This document shows, in pieces, positions 31,811 through 41,288 of a stretch of DNA of 64,000 nt. Source of the DNA: an uncultured Erysipelotrichaceae bacterium. GTDB lineage: Bacteria > Bacillota_I > Bacilli_A > RFN20 > CAG-826. The position numbers and the translations under genes were made by a program. The first letter of the stretch is position 1. The number at the start of each line of letters is the position of its first letter. The notes under the pieces were generated by a model, which made no database searches, was not told where the DNA came from, and saw nothing but the letters and a program-made list of their open reading frames with translations. The stretch is taken from assembly GCA_902800025.1 (NCBI GenBank), contig CADCDA010000006.1:1-64000 (forward strand), read 5' to 3'.

Positions 31811-32965
31811 ATGAGACACGTTTTAAATGGTGATATTTTAACCATATTCTTAGAAGGAGAACTCAATTCCTATAACGCTGAGTCGATTGGCGCAGAAATA
31901 GACGGAATTATTAAAGGCAAAAGTTTTAAGAATCTAGTTTTAGATTTGGAAAGACTCCGCTATATTTCTAGTGCTGGATTAAGAGTTGTCCTTAAACTAA
32001 AACAACAATTTGATAACTTATCAATTATCAATGCTTCTTTAGAAGTTTATGATGTTTTCCAAATGACTGGTTTTACCAGCATGTTAAACATCTCAAAAGC
32101 TTTAAGAAAAATCGACATTAATGGCGCAGAAGTCATTGGTGATGGATTCTTTTCTACTGTTTATCGCCTGGATAAAGACACAATTGTTAAAGTCTTTAAC
32201 CGCACAAGTGATCCAGAGCAAATCGAAAGAGAATTACGTTTAGCAAAAGAAGCATTTATTCTTGGAGTTCCAACCGCTATATCTTTTGATATTGTTAAAG
32301 CTGGAGACAAGCTAGGCGTTGTCTTTGAAATGCTTGACTGTATGTCGCTTAAAACAGCGGTTTTAACTGACACGAATAGATATCCTGAATATTTGAAAAA
32401 GTATGCAGACCTTCTTAAGAAGATAAACACTACTGAATGCTTTAACCCAATAATTCCAAACATTAAAGAGAAATATTTGGAAAAAGTGGAATATGTTAAA
32501 CCATTCTTAGAAGAAAAATATTATTCAAAAGTTAAGAAATTAATTGAATCAATTGAAGAAAGAAAAACATTTGTTCATGGTGATTGTCATTTTAAAAACA
32601 TCATGGTCCAAAATGGTGAGTTATTACTAATTGATATGGACACTTTATCAGTTGGCCATCCAATCTTTGAACTCGCCGCGATATGCGCACCTTATTGCTT
32701 GTTTAATGAAGATGATCCAGGCAATAGCGAAAAGTTCTTTGGAGTTACTGAAGAACAAGCTAACGGACTATATAATGCCCTTCTCAATACCTATTTCGGT
32801 AAAGACGATAAGGATATTAAAAACAAAATTAGACTTGTTGCTTATCTCCATATGGTGTGGTGGAACCGCATCAACGAACCAACCAACAACAAAAGACTTG
32901 AAGGATGTAGAAGTCGTTTATATAAGCTCCTTGACGAATATAACGACTTAGATATTGGTATATAA
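31811..32965 (+). CDS. STAS domain fused to an APH-like kinase
   Basis: 384 residues. Residues 1-97 repeat the STAS protein upstream (LTIFLEGELNSYNAESIGAE, YISSAGLRVVLKLKQ). Residues 105-384 are an aminoglycoside-phosphotransferase/choline-kinase-like fold: GDGFFSTVYRLDKDTIVKVF (nucleotide loop and Lys), FVHGDCHFKNIMVQNG (catalytic Asp and Asn), LLLIDMDTLSVGHPIFELA (metal-binding Asp). No other antibiotic-resistance hallmark. A kinase joined to a STAS domain could set the phosphorylation state in the partner switch or act on a small molecule. Starts 10 bases after the first STAS gene. Confidence 0.85.
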   Translation: MRHVLNGDILTIFLEGELNSYNAESIGAEIDGIIKGKSFKNLVLDLERLRYISSAGLRVVLKLKQQFDNLSIINASLEVYDVFQMTGFTSMLNISKALRKIDINGAEVIGDGFFSTVYRLDKDTIVKVFNRTSDPEQIERELRLAKEAFILGVPTAISFDIVKAGDKLGVVFEMLDCMSLKTAVLTDTNRYPEYLKKYADLLKKINTTECFNPIIPNIKEKYLEKVEYVKPFLEEKYYSKVKKLIESIEERKTFVHGDCHFKNIMVQNGELLLIDMDTLSVGHPIFELAAICAPYCLFNEDDPGNSEKFFGVTEEQANGLYNALLNTYFGKDDKDIKNKIRLVAYLHMVWWNRINEPTNNKRLEGCRSRLYKLLDEYNDLDIGI

Positions 32966-32966
32966 T

Positions 32967-34826
32967 ATGGCAAATAAAAACATTTCTTACCAAGATGCAT
33001 ATTATAAAAACGAAGCTGACGCGAATCGATACATGAGCTATGTAAACGCCGCTGCCGGTATCCTTGCACTTATTATTTGGGTGCTATATTTAGTTAAGGT
33101 ATTTACTATCCCTGATCATTTTTATCTTGCGGTTTGTATTTTATTCCCTGTTATCTCAGTAATAATGCTTGTTCCATTATTTTTTGTTAAAACAAAAATG
33201 ATTTGGAAGCCTGGATATAAATATTTCATCCTTTTTTCCCTTTTAGCGGTCATCATCGCTTTAAATATTGCGATTCCAAAACATAGTTTGTTGTTTTGGC
33301 CATTTGCGGTCTTAATCGCGAACCATTACTATAATCCTCGTATTGGAAGAGTTATTTTCGGAATTAGCATTATTTCTATGCTCCTTTGCTTATATATAGG
33401 CATGTTCTTTGGCGAATTTGATGAAAACCTTTTCGGTGGTGGTGTTGTTATGCCAGACGGATCGGTTGGCACCGTTGAAACGTTTGAAGAAAGGTGGCAA
33501 CTGCTTCATAACTTAATGCTTAGTGGCAATAACCGTTATATCAAAGTTTTGGTGTATTATTTCTTCCCACGTGCGATGATTATCACCTTGTTCTTTATGG
33601 TTTCTAACCTTTTAAATAGAAGAACATATTTACTTCTAGACAAAGAAATAAGAATCCACGACGAACAAGAAAAGGCGAAAACCGAATTGAACGTTGCTAA
33701 AGAAATTCAACTCAATACTTTGCCAGAAGAAATCGTTGACTCTAAAGATGTTGAAATCGTCGGTGAATTAAAAGCCGCAAAAGAAGTCGGTGGAGACCTT
33801 TATGATTATTTAGATATCGATGAAGACCATGTCGCTGTTCTTATTGGTGATGTTTCTGGAAAAGGCGTTCCAGCAGCGATGTTTATGATGAAAACCATTA
33901 CCTCTTTTAGAGATTTTGCTGCTCCTAATAAAACCCCATCTGAAATTTTAAGAGAAGTCAACTCATCAATCTTTAAAGGAAATAAAAAGAGCATGTTTGT
34001 AACATGCTTCTTAGCGATTTTAGATAAGAAAAATGGCAAAGTGGTTTACGCGAACGCTGGTCATAATCCTCCAATTATTGGCTCGGATAAAAAATTCCAT
34101 TATTTAAAATGCAAATCAGGATTTTTACTTGGTTGTATGAAAGATGCGATTGTTAGCGACGAAGAAATTACTTTAAGACCAGGAGAAAGTATTACTTTAT
34201 ATACAGACGGCATTACTGAGGCTAGAGATATAAATGGTAACTTCTTTGGCGAAGAAAGATTATTAAATATCTTTAATAAACAAAATTACACATTCTCGGT
34301 TGAACTCCATCACGCGATTAAAGATGGAGTTGCTAATTTCGTTCAAGACGCTCCTCAAAGCGACGACATTACCTTTGTGACAATGAAATTCCAAGGTAGT
34401 GATTATTCTTATCAAGAAAAATCATTCGACGCGAAGATGGAAAACGTTCCTGAGATGCTTAATTTTATTAGTGACTTTGGAAAAGGATTTAATTTCCCAG
34501 AAGACTTTAGAAATAAATTAGTCATCGTCGGAGATGAATTATTCTCCAACATCATCAAGCACGGCTATGAAGATAATGGTGGAGTGATTTTTGTTCGCTT
34601 ACTATTTGATAAAGATAAAAACGAATTTGCTTTAACGGTTATTGATAAGGCAAAACCATTTAACCAATTAGAAGTCAATAATCCTGAAGTTGGAAGCGAC
34701 GCGAAAACTCAAACCATTGGTGGACTTGGAATCATGATCGTTAAAAAGATTATGACTGAATACGCTTACGATCGAATTAACGACAAGAATATCCTTGTTT
34801 TAAAGAAGAGCTTCGAATCAAAATAG
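32967..34826 (+). CDS. Membrane SpoIIE-type phosphatase fused to an RsbW-like ATPase
   Basis: 619 residues from ATG 32967, just behind the preceding TAA. About six membrane helices in residues 25-215, a short coiled coil (IRIHDEQEKAKTELNVAKEI), PP2C/SpoIIE domain at about 235-470 (VGGDLYDYLDIDEDHVAVLI, GDVSGKGVPAAMFMMK, TLYTDGITEARD, SDDITFVTMKF) with its metal-binding Asp residues, and a C-terminal GHKL ATPase (VIVGDELFSNIIKHGYEDNG, GGLGIMIVKKIM). Phosphatase and anti-sigma kinase of a partner switch are normally separate proteins (RsbU/RsbW). Both STAS proteins upstream are likely substrates. Confidence 0.88.
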   Translation: MANKNISYQDAYYKNEADANRYMSYVNAAAGILALIIWVLYLVKVFTIPDHFYLAVCILFPVISVIMLVPLFFVKTKMIWKPGYKYFILFSLLAVIIALNIAIPKHSLLFWPFAVLIANHYYNPRIGRVIFGISIISMLLCLYIGMFFGEFDENLFGGGVVMPDGSVGTVETFEERWQLLHNLMLSGNNRYIKVLVYYFFPRAMIITLFFMVSNLLNRRTYLLLDKEIRIHDEQEKAKTELNVAKEIQLNTLPEEIVDSKDVEIVGELKAAKEVGGDLYDYLDIDEDHVAVLIGDVSGKGVPAAMFMMKTITSFRDFAAPNKTPSEILREVNSSIFKGNKKSMFVTCFLAILDKKNGKVVYANAGHNPPIIGSDKKFHYLKCKSGFLLGCMKDAIVSDEEITLRPGESITLYTDGITEARDINGNFFGEERLLNIFNKQNYTFSVELHHAIKDGVANFVQDAPQSDDITFVTMKFQGSDYSYQEKSFDAKMENVPEMLNFISDFGKGFNFPEDFRNKLVIVGDELFSNIIKHGYEDNGGVIFVRLLFDKDKNEFALTVIDKAKPFNQLEVNNPEVGSDAKTQTIGGLGIMIVKKIMTEYAYDRINDKNILVLKKSFESK

Positions 34827-34854
34827 TGGCTTTCTTATATGATAATTACGAATT

Positions 34855-35934
34855 ATGTTTAAAGAATATATATTACAAAACTGGGCATTAATCCTTATAT
34901 TACTTGCGTTTGTTATTTCTTTGATAACAACAGTTTTCTTACGCAAGAAAACGATTATACGTATGTATATTTTAATCGCTGTGATTTTTGTCCTTTCGAT
35001 TATCGTTTTCCTCGAATTCTATTTTGCGGGAAAAGCAGAATATCGAACCGCAAGAACAGTTTTGATGTCTATAAGATATAGTGCGACGCCATTTATTATC
35101 GCTCTTATTATTTATACTCTAGTTAAAAGGATGCGCTGGTTTATTTTTCTACCAGCGGTAGCGGTCTTAATATTAAACATCGTTTCTATTTTTACTGGTA
35201 TCGTTTCAAGTATCGACGCTAATGACACATTAGTTAGAGGACCATTATGGACGATTCCATATATCGCTGTTGGACTTTATAGTGCTGTCCTCATTTATTT
35301 ATTGATTAGGAGAAGCAATAAGAGATTAATAGAAATTGTTCCAATCATCTTCCTAGCGTTTTCTTTAGGATCTGGATTGGTGTTACCATTTGTTTTCCGT
35401 GAAGCATATGCTTCTATTTTCTGTGTTACTATTGCAATTGCTTTATTTGCGTATTATGAATTCTCGGTCCTTTCTTTAACAAAGAAAGATTCATTAACAG
35501 GACTTCTTAATCGTCATGCTTATTATGCAGATATTAGTAACGATCCAAAAAGCATTACCGCTTTAATATCAATTGATATGAATGGATTAAAAGAAATTAA
35601 TGATAATGATGGCCATGCGGCAGGAGATGAAGCGCTTATCACTCTCGCTCTATGCTTTATGCGCCCACTAAAAAATAAACAATCTGGCTATCGTGTCGGT
35701 GGAGATGAATTTATTATCGTCTGTCGTAAAACACCTGAAGAAGATGTTCTCCAATTAGTGGAGAAAATCAAAAAATATGTTTCAGAAACCAAATATACAT
35801 GCTCAATTGGTTACGCTATAAATCCTGATGGCAGTAAACCAATCGCTGAACTTTTAAAAGAGTCAGACGAAATGATGTATTCCGAAAAAGACAGATTCTA
35901 TATTGAATCTGGTAAGAACAGAAGGCATAGTTAA
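34855..35934 (+). CDS. Membrane diguanylate cyclase (GGDEF)
   Basis: 359 residues. Six or seven membrane helices in the first 205 residues, then GGDEF domain: KKDSLTGLLNRHAYY, ISIDMNGLKEINDNDGHAAG, YRVGGDEFIIVCRK (signature at residue 282) and TCSIGYAIN. The active-site motif is intact; the RxxD inhibitory site five residues ahead is absent (NKQS), so no product inhibition is expected. GATAAT lies directly ahead of ATG 34855, so it could also be made from a leaderless promoter of its own, although it is only 28 bases behind the phosphatase gene. Confidence 0.9.
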   Translation: MFKEYILQNWALILILLAFVISLITTVFLRKKTIIRMYILIAVIFVLSIIVFLEFYFAGKAEYRTARTVLMSIRYSATPFIIALIIYTLVKRMRWFIFLPAVAVLILNIVSIFTGIVSSIDANDTLVRGPLWTIPYIAVGLYSAVLIYLLIRRSNKRLIEIVPIIFLAFSLGSGLVLPFVFREAYASIFCVTIAIALFAYYEFSVLSLTKKDSLTGLLNRHAYYADISNDPKSITALISIDMNGLKEINDNDGHAAGDEALITLALCFMRPLKNKQSGYRVGGDEFIIVCRKTPEEDVLQLVEKIKKYVSETKYTCSIGYAINPDGSKPIAELLKESDEMMYSEKDRFYIESGKNRRHS

Positions 35935-36010
35935 ATTGGTCATTTCATAATTGAGTATTTATTTTATTCACTTATATTTGATAATCTATTATTAGAAAGA
36001 AGGTTTATTA

Positions 36011-36466
36011 ATGAAAAACAAACTCTCATTATGGGCAATTATTATCTTAATTGCGACCATTGTCTCAGCAATTCTCTTAGTAACCACAATTGCTGTTACC
36101 GCTGTTGGAACTGCCGCCGTTGGAGCAGCAGCCAAACAAGCCGCTATTGACACAGGTTCTACACCAGATGAAGCACAATTAATTGCAACAGTCACTGTCT
36201 CTGCAATTATTACTGCCTTAGTTATCGGATCAATCTTCGATGTCCTCAAGATTATCGGTGGATTCATGTTCTCACTTAAAGGCAGATGGGGAGTCTTCTG
36301 CATCGTCGTTTCTTTACTCTCAGCTGCAGGCTCTTTATGGCAACTCATTAGTGACATTACAAATAAAGCTGGCACAGGATCAATTATCCTTGCTGTCGTT
36401 GGCTTAGTTGTTAGCTTAGTACTCTGTGTTGCATGCTTTATGCACAGAAAAGAAAACCAACAATAA
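36011..36466 (+). CDS. Small membrane protein, 151 aa
   Basis: AGAAAGAAGG precedes ATG 36011. Four hydrophobic stretches (about residues 7-31, 58-80, 88-112 and 121-143), with Ala-rich linker AVGTAAVGAAAKQAAIDTG between the first two. No motif recognised. Terminator shared with the convergent gene follows. Confidence 0.65.
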   Translation: MKNKLSLWAIIILIATIVSAILLVTTIAVTAVGTAAVGAAAKQAAIDTGSTPDEAQLIATVTVSAIITALVIGSIFDVLKIIGGFMFSLKGRWGVFCIVVSLLSAAGSLWQLISDITNKAGTGSIILAVVGLVVSLVLCVACFMHRKENQQ

Positions 36467-36480
36467 TTTGGCGCATAATG

Positions 36481-36510
36481 AAAGGGGCCGTTTGATTGGT
36501 CCCTTTTCTT
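36481..36510 (+). terminator. Bidirectional terminator between convergent genes
   Basis: AAAGGGGCC pairs with GGTCCCTTT, loop about 8 nt, with T runs on both strands. Confidence 0.65.
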
Positions 36511-36519
36511 ATACTCAAA

Positions 36520-38103
36520 TTATTTCTTTTGGATCTTTCCTTTATTCTTTCCTTTAGAAGCGTGAGATAAGTAACTAACGCCTTGGTTTTCCGCCATACG
36601 TTTGGTGTATTCTTCAGCTTCAACTTTAGTGTCGAATAATTTGATTACTTTATCGCTACCCGCTCTAAAGACTTGCCATTTATTATCGCTTGCGCGTTTA
36701 GAGATGTGATAAGAAGCGTTTTTCTTTGGTTCTTTTGGGGTTTCTTCTTTTTTGGCGGCAGCCTTCTTGGCTGGTGCTTTTTTCTCTTCGGTTTTCTTAG
36801 GAGCAGCTTTCTTAGGAGTCTTTTTCTCTTCAACTGGTTTTTCTTCAACTGGTTGAGCTTCTTCAGTAGGTTCTTCGTTATTTTCTTCTACTGGAGTCTC
36901 TTCTTTAGCTTCTTCAGCAGGCTCTTCTGTTGCAACATCAGCGATAATAGCAGCAGTAGCGACTTCTTCTTTAGCTTCTGCCTCTTTGGCCTCTTCTTGT
37001 TTATCTTCCTCTACTGGTTCTTCAGCAGGCTCTTCTTCAACCTTTTCTTCTTCCTCTGGTTGAGCTTCTTCATTTGTTTCTTCTTTTTGTTCAACTTTTT
37101 TGTTCTTTTTTAAAGCGACAACTACGACCGCTAAAACAAATGTTAAGGCCGCAAAAGCAAATCCGATATAGGCATAGATATGAGTGGTGAGTGAAACACT
37201 AGGAATTAGACTTGCCATAAATGGAACGGCAAAGGCGGCGCCTGAAGCAAATAACACTGCGATGATCGCTAAAACGATTAATAAAACACTACTTGGTTCT
37301 TTATCTTCTTCGTCTTTCTTACCTAGTTTAACGCTGATACTATCGCGTCCAACTGTATAAGCAAATGTTGATGAGAGAAGTAAAACGACAAATAAACTTA
37401 GGGTAATAACTAATAGCATTTCATTTAATCCAGTGAAGTTGCCTGTCATGATTTGACCTAGCATGCCAAGGAAAGAATGTCCTGGAGTGGTGGTTACACC
37501 ATCAATAACGACAACTGGCATAAGAACGAATACAGATGCTGCTAGTCCTGAAGCCATTAAGCAAATTCTTAAAATCTTATTAACTGTTGGTTTCTCACTT
37601 GATAAATAGAAATTAACACCAGATAAAATAGCGGTTAATCCACCTAAACCTAATCCTAAGTACGCTCCAATTTCTGGAACGAGGCCAGAGGTTGCATCTT
37701 TTGTGTATAAAAATGTCACAAACAAAGTGAAGAAGGCGATTAAAACATAGGACATTCTCAAAGAATCGTTTGTAATTCTTTTTTCATATCTTTCTTTATT
37801 GATATTAGCAATATCAACAATCAACTTAATAGCTAATACAAGTCCGCTTATATATGTGACTAGATACAAAATAATAACAATTAGTGTGAAGAAGAATTGT
37901 CCAAGGTATGCAGATGGATTGCCTGATTGTCCAATGCCTTTAAAGAATTCAATTAATCTATTGATTTGCGATGCAAATGTGACGAGAGTTCCGTTATCAT
38001 TTGCAACATTTAGTAAACCAATTAAAACTAACCCAGTAAGTGAAGCAATTAAAGCCGCTACTGAAACGATAATTCGAGGGGTCTTTGTCTTTTCTAAATT
38101 CAT
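36520..38103 (-). CDS. Multi-spanning membrane protein with Glu-rich linker and C-terminal DUF2188 domain
   Basis: 527 residues. About nine membrane helices up to residue 335, then about 120 residues of Glu/Ala/Val/Pro repeats (EEAQPEEEEKVEEEPAEE and similar), a Lys/Ala-rich basic tract (KKAAPKKTEEKKAPAKK) and a final domain ASYHISKRASDNKWQVFRAG with EAEEYTKRMAENQGVSYLSH, the DUF2188 pattern. The acidic and basic low-complexity parts suggest electrostatic contacts with nucleic acid or wall polymers. Function unknown. Confidence 0.7.
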   Translation of the reverse strand: MNLEKTKTPRIIVSVAALIASLTGLVLIGLLNVANDNGTLVTFASQINRLIEFFKGIGQSGNPSAYLGQFFFTLIVIILYLVTYISGLVLAIKLIVDIANINKERYEKRITNDSLRMSYVLIAFFTLFVTFLYTKDATSGLVPEIGAYLGLGLGGLTAILSGVNFYLSSEKPTVNKILRICLMASGLAASVFVLMPVVVIDGVTTTPGHSFLGMLGQIMTGNFTGLNEMLLVITLSLFVVLLLSSTFAYTVGRDSISVKLGKKDEEDKEPSSVLLIVLAIIAVLFASGAAFAVPFMASLIPSVSLTTHIYAYIGFAFAALTFVLAVVVVALKKNKKVEQKEETNEEAQPEEEEKVEEEPAEEPVEEDKQEEAKEAEAKEEVATAAIIADVATEEPAEEAKEETPVEENNEEPTEEAQPVEEKPVEEKKTPKKAAPKKTEEKKAPAKKAAAKKEETPKEPKKNASYHISKRASDNKWQVFRAGSDKVIKLFDTKVEAEEYTKRMAENQGVSYLSHASKGKNKGKIQKK

Positions 38104-38161
38104 AATATTATCCTCATTTTTTTACATTCTATCACATAATTTTTCCTATGCGTGACTAATA

Positions 38162-38461
38162 TTACGCTACGATTACGCTATTCTTTTCTCTGGATTTATT
38201 AACAAAATACATAATTAAGTCAGCGGAAACAAAAGAGAAATTGATAACATAAATCATAAATACCCACCAGTCAGTAGCCCACACAAATGTGGTGGAGACG
38301 AACTTAGAAGTAATTCCTGCTAGATAACCTAAGTCAATTAGACAAAGGAATAGCAGGCTTTTTCCTTTTGTGGTTTTTGTTCTGATTGATTTCAATAAAT
38401 TAAATGGCCAACTAATACCAAATAAAACAAGCATTGTGGCTTCTAAGATTTTCGCTACCAT
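38162..38461 (-). CDS. Small membrane protein, PQ-loop/SemiSWEET-like
   Basis: 99 residues with three helices. MLVLFGISWPFNLLKSIRTK and SLLFLCLIDLGYLAGITSKF resemble the P-x-x-x-K and following helix of PQ-loop small transporters, but the PQ dipeptide itself is replaced. Located 58 bases behind the start of the large membrane protein gene, on the same strand and upstream of it. Confidence 0.5.
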   Translation of the reverse strand: MVAKILEATMLVLFGISWPFNLLKSIRTKTTKGKSLLFLCLIDLGYLAGITSKFVSTTFVWATDWWVFMIYVINFSFVSADLIMYFVNKSREKNSVIVA

Positions 38462-38657
38462 AATTTGTTCCTCTTTATTAACTTTGCAATTATATCATAT
38501 TGTTTTAAGCGAATTAAATTTGCTTACATTACTCTATGAATGCTTACAACAAAATAAAAGAGCAAAGTTTTTCTTGGATAATTACTAAGTTTTTATTTAT
38601 TATAAAAAAGAACAAATTCGAGGAAATCTATTTCGGATAAGAATTTATAATTGAATT

Positions 38658-40655
38658 ATGAGAAACAAGAAATTAATTCCATTTATATTGCTTTTATTAG
38701 GAGCCTTTTCTTTCGCGTCGTGTACTTTAAATAACCCTCTTGATCCAGGAAAACAAGACCCAGCAGATCCGACCGACCCAGTAGACCCTGATCCAACTGA
38801 TCCAACCGATCCAGATCCAACTGACCCAGACCCTGAAGATCCTGATCCAGAAACACCTTCTTCAATTGGGAATACCATCCTCCACTGTTTCAATTGGAAT
38901 ATGAATAATATTAAAAGCAATCTTTCTAGTATTAAAGACGCTGGATTTAATATGATTCAAATCTCACCAATGCAACCTCAAAAAGACCCATATAATGGAA
39001 ACTGGAGAGATCAGTGGTGGAAACTATATCAACCATTAGGGTTTAAAGTTGCAACTGGAAACGAAAATAAACTTGGCACCAAAGACGAATTAATTTCTCT
39101 ATGCTCTGAAGCTGAAAAATTAGGAATTGATGTCATAGTTGATGTCGTTGCTAACCATTTATCAAGTTCTAATAAAAAACTAGCGTACGCAGTTAAAAGC
39201 TTTGAACCAGATATTTATAACAACAACCTCATTCATGAAACAGGCAAATCAATTGATGATGATGTGATATGGGGAAATATGGGAGAGTTATGCGATCTTA
39301 AAACTGAAGATTCACGTGTTCAAGCAAGAGTCCTTTCTTTATTAAAAGAATACGTTGATTGTGGAATTGATGGTTTTAGATTTGACGCTGCTAAACATAT
39401 TGAAACCGAATACGATAGTGAACAATATAGATCTAATTTCTGGAAGAATACTTTAGACCAAGCGAAGAGTTATGCTTTAAGTCAATATGATAGAGAACTA
39501 TTCTCTTATGGAGAAATTTTAGGAAGCGCTGGACCTGGAAGAAAATATAGTTTCTATACATGCAGAATGGGTATCACTGACAGTGATCAGGGTTCGAATG
39601 TTTTAAAAGCCGCTAGAGGGTCTACTTCGTTTGTGTCAAATACATACAACACGAAAGAAAGCCCATCAAATTTAGTTTTATGGGCTGAGTCCCATGATAC
39701 TTATTCTAATTCTTGGGGTGAGTCAAAAGACGATTCTATTAGCACGATTCAAAAAGGCTATGTGATGCAAGCCTCTAGAAAAGATGCTTCAATTCTCTAC
39801 TTTGCTCGACCACAAAATAATACGAATCTTGGTCAAGTTGGAGATACAAGTTTTAAGAATGATGAAGTTAAAGCAATTAATACTTTCAATAAAAAATATG
39901 CAACCAAGAGTGAAAATGTAACCGCTAATAACGGATGCTTTGTTAATGTTAGAGGAAGCTCTGGTGCCGCTATTGTGAGATTAAGTGGATCAAGTACTAG
40001 AATTGAAGTTCCAGGACTTGCTGATGGTAAGTACCTCGATTTAATTAGTAATAATGAATTCACTGTTAGCGATGGTGCAGTTTCTATACCAAGTAATGCG
40101 ACATATTGCATATTAACAAGTGATGCTGAAGAGGAAGTATCAGTTCCAACATTAAACGTTAAATATGAGGAAGTATATTCTACTTCACAAACCATTACAG
40201 TTACCGCTGAACACGCCGATTCAGTCACTTATTCTTTGAATAATGGACAAGAAGTAACTTTAAGTGGCTCAAATATCGTTTTACCAAATACATTAGAAAA
40301 CGGAAAAGTTTCTTTGAAAATCAAAGCTAAAAACAATTATGGTTCTACTTCTCAAATCTTAAATATGGTTAAGACTGACGCGTTAGTGAACAAAGAACTC
40401 ATTATCACTGATATTGATCCGAATTATACTTATTATCTTTGGACTTGGGGAAAACAGTCTGGTAAATGGAGAGAAGTAGTGATGGAAAGTAGCATGATTG
40501 GATGTGACTTAGAAGGAGACAACATGTTTATTATTGTTAAATTCGATAAGAATGTGACTGTTCCAGACTGGGGTAAGAAAGTAAATCAAACCGAAAACAT
40601 CTCAAAAACCCAAAGAGTGTATTGTTATAACGATTTGGAGATTGCTCAACAATAA
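38658..40655 (+). CDS. Secreted alpha-amylase lipoprotein (GH13)
   Basis: 665 residues. Lipobox ASC (Cys about 22) and a 45-residue Pro/Asp/Thr linker (DPTDPTDPDPTDPDP repeats) that spans the wall, then a GH13 barrel: FNMIQISPMQ, GIDVIVDVVANHL, GIDGFRFDAAKHIE (nucleophile Asp), LFSYGEIL (acid Glu), LWAESHDTY (third Asp), followed by a beta C-terminal domain and an extra module of about 120 residues ending in WTWGKQSGKWREVVM, perhaps starch-binding. TATAAT lies seven bases before ATG 38658, so the mRNA is leaderless. Confidence 0.9.
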   Translation: MRNKKLIPFILLLLGAFSFASCTLNNPLDPGKQDPADPTDPVDPDPTDPTDPDPTDPDPEDPDPETPSSIGNTILHCFNWNMNNIKSNLSSIKDAGFNMIQISPMQPQKDPYNGNWRDQWWKLYQPLGFKVATGNENKLGTKDELISLCSEAEKLGIDVIVDVVANHLSSSNKKLAYAVKSFEPDIYNNNLIHETGKSIDDDVIWGNMGELCDLKTEDSRVQARVLSLLKEYVDCGIDGFRFDAAKHIETEYDSEQYRSNFWKNTLDQAKSYALSQYDRELFSYGEILGSAGPGRKYSFYTCRMGITDSDQGSNVLKAARGSTSFVSNTYNTKESPSNLVLWAESHDTYSNSWGESKDDSISTIQKGYVMQASRKDASILYFARPQNNTNLGQVGDTSFKNDEVKAINTFNKKYATKSENVTANNGCFVNVRGSSGAAIVRLSGSSTRIEVPGLADGKYLDLISNNEFTVSDGAVSIPSNATYCILTSDAEEEVSVPTLNVKYEEVYSTSQTITVTAEHADSVTYSLNNGQEVTLSGSNIVLPNTLENGKVSLKIKAKNNYGSTSQILNMVKTDALVNKELIITDIDPNYTYYLWTWGKQSGKWREVVMESSMIGCDLEGDNMFIIVKFDKNVTVPDWGKKVNQTENISKTQRVYCYNDLEIAQQ

Positions 40656-40670
40656 AAAATACATATAATT

Positions 40671-40695
40671 GGCCAGGAAAACCTGGTCTTTTATT
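40671..40695 (+). terminator. Terminator after amylase
   Basis: GGCCAGG, loop AAAA, CCTGGTC, TTTTATT. Confidence 0.75.
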
Positions 40696-40843
40696 ATGTG
40701 TACATTATGATACTTAAATTATATTAATTATATTAATAAATATGTTATGCGCGATGATATTTTACCTAAATATCGATTTTTTCGAATTTATTTGTTAGTT
40801 TATGTATTTTTATGTATAATGTGTATGAAAGGAGAAAAAAGCT

Positions 40844-41215
40844 ATGATTAAATGGTTTAATGTCAAAGCGAAAAATGGTGTTGCTTCCTTATATTCAAAC
40901 AACATCACACTAAACACCACAGCGATGTATCCATTCGAAGATGCACACAAAGTACAAGTTGGAATGGATGATAACGGCAACATCGTCATCCAACCACTAA
41001 GTAAGGCCGTAGTGGAATCAGGTGATTTAGATGAAAGCTGTTTGCTTAAGCTTGAAAGACACAAGAGCTTTGCAAGAATTTCATCCACATCGTTAATGAA
41101 GCAAATTGGGGAAGTGATTGGAGTGTCACTTTCTAAAGTCCCAGTTCAATATGAAACATCTTGGGATCCAGAAGCAAACGTCTTAACGATATTAGTCAAG
41201 GAGGGCCAAAAGTAA
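40844..41215 (+). CDS. Hypothetical protein, 123 aa, upstream of flotillin
   Basis: AAAGGAG 8 nt before ATG 40844 and a TATAAT at about 40815. N-terminal half VKAKNGVASLYSNNITLNTT and VQVGMDDNGNIVIQPLS is beta-rich, C-terminal half helical. Not recognised. It lies 73 bases before the flotillin gene and may be co-transcribed; I see no NfeD-like helix. Confidence 0.6.
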   Translation: MIKWFNVKAKNGVASLYSNNITLNTTAMYPFEDAHKVQVGMDDNGNIVIQPLSKAVVESGDLDESCLLKLERHKSFARISSTSLMKQIGEVIGVSLSKVPVQYETSWDPEANVLTILVKEGQK

Positions 41216-41288
41216 CATTATAAACAGGGTGTTACTTGGTTCCCCTAAAAAACAATCAGGATAATATGAAGAAAAGGAGGGCAAAACT

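Noticed and set aside
9936-35934. RiPP maturation enzymes (LanM, YcaO, radical SAM, nitrile hydratase-like)
   Set aside because: Looked for next to the precursors and exporters; none is visible, so modified natural product status cannot be claimed from this window.
38645-38920. Gly/Ser-rich minus-strand ORF
   Set aside because: Shadow of the Pro/Asp/Thr linker of the amylase lipoprotein.
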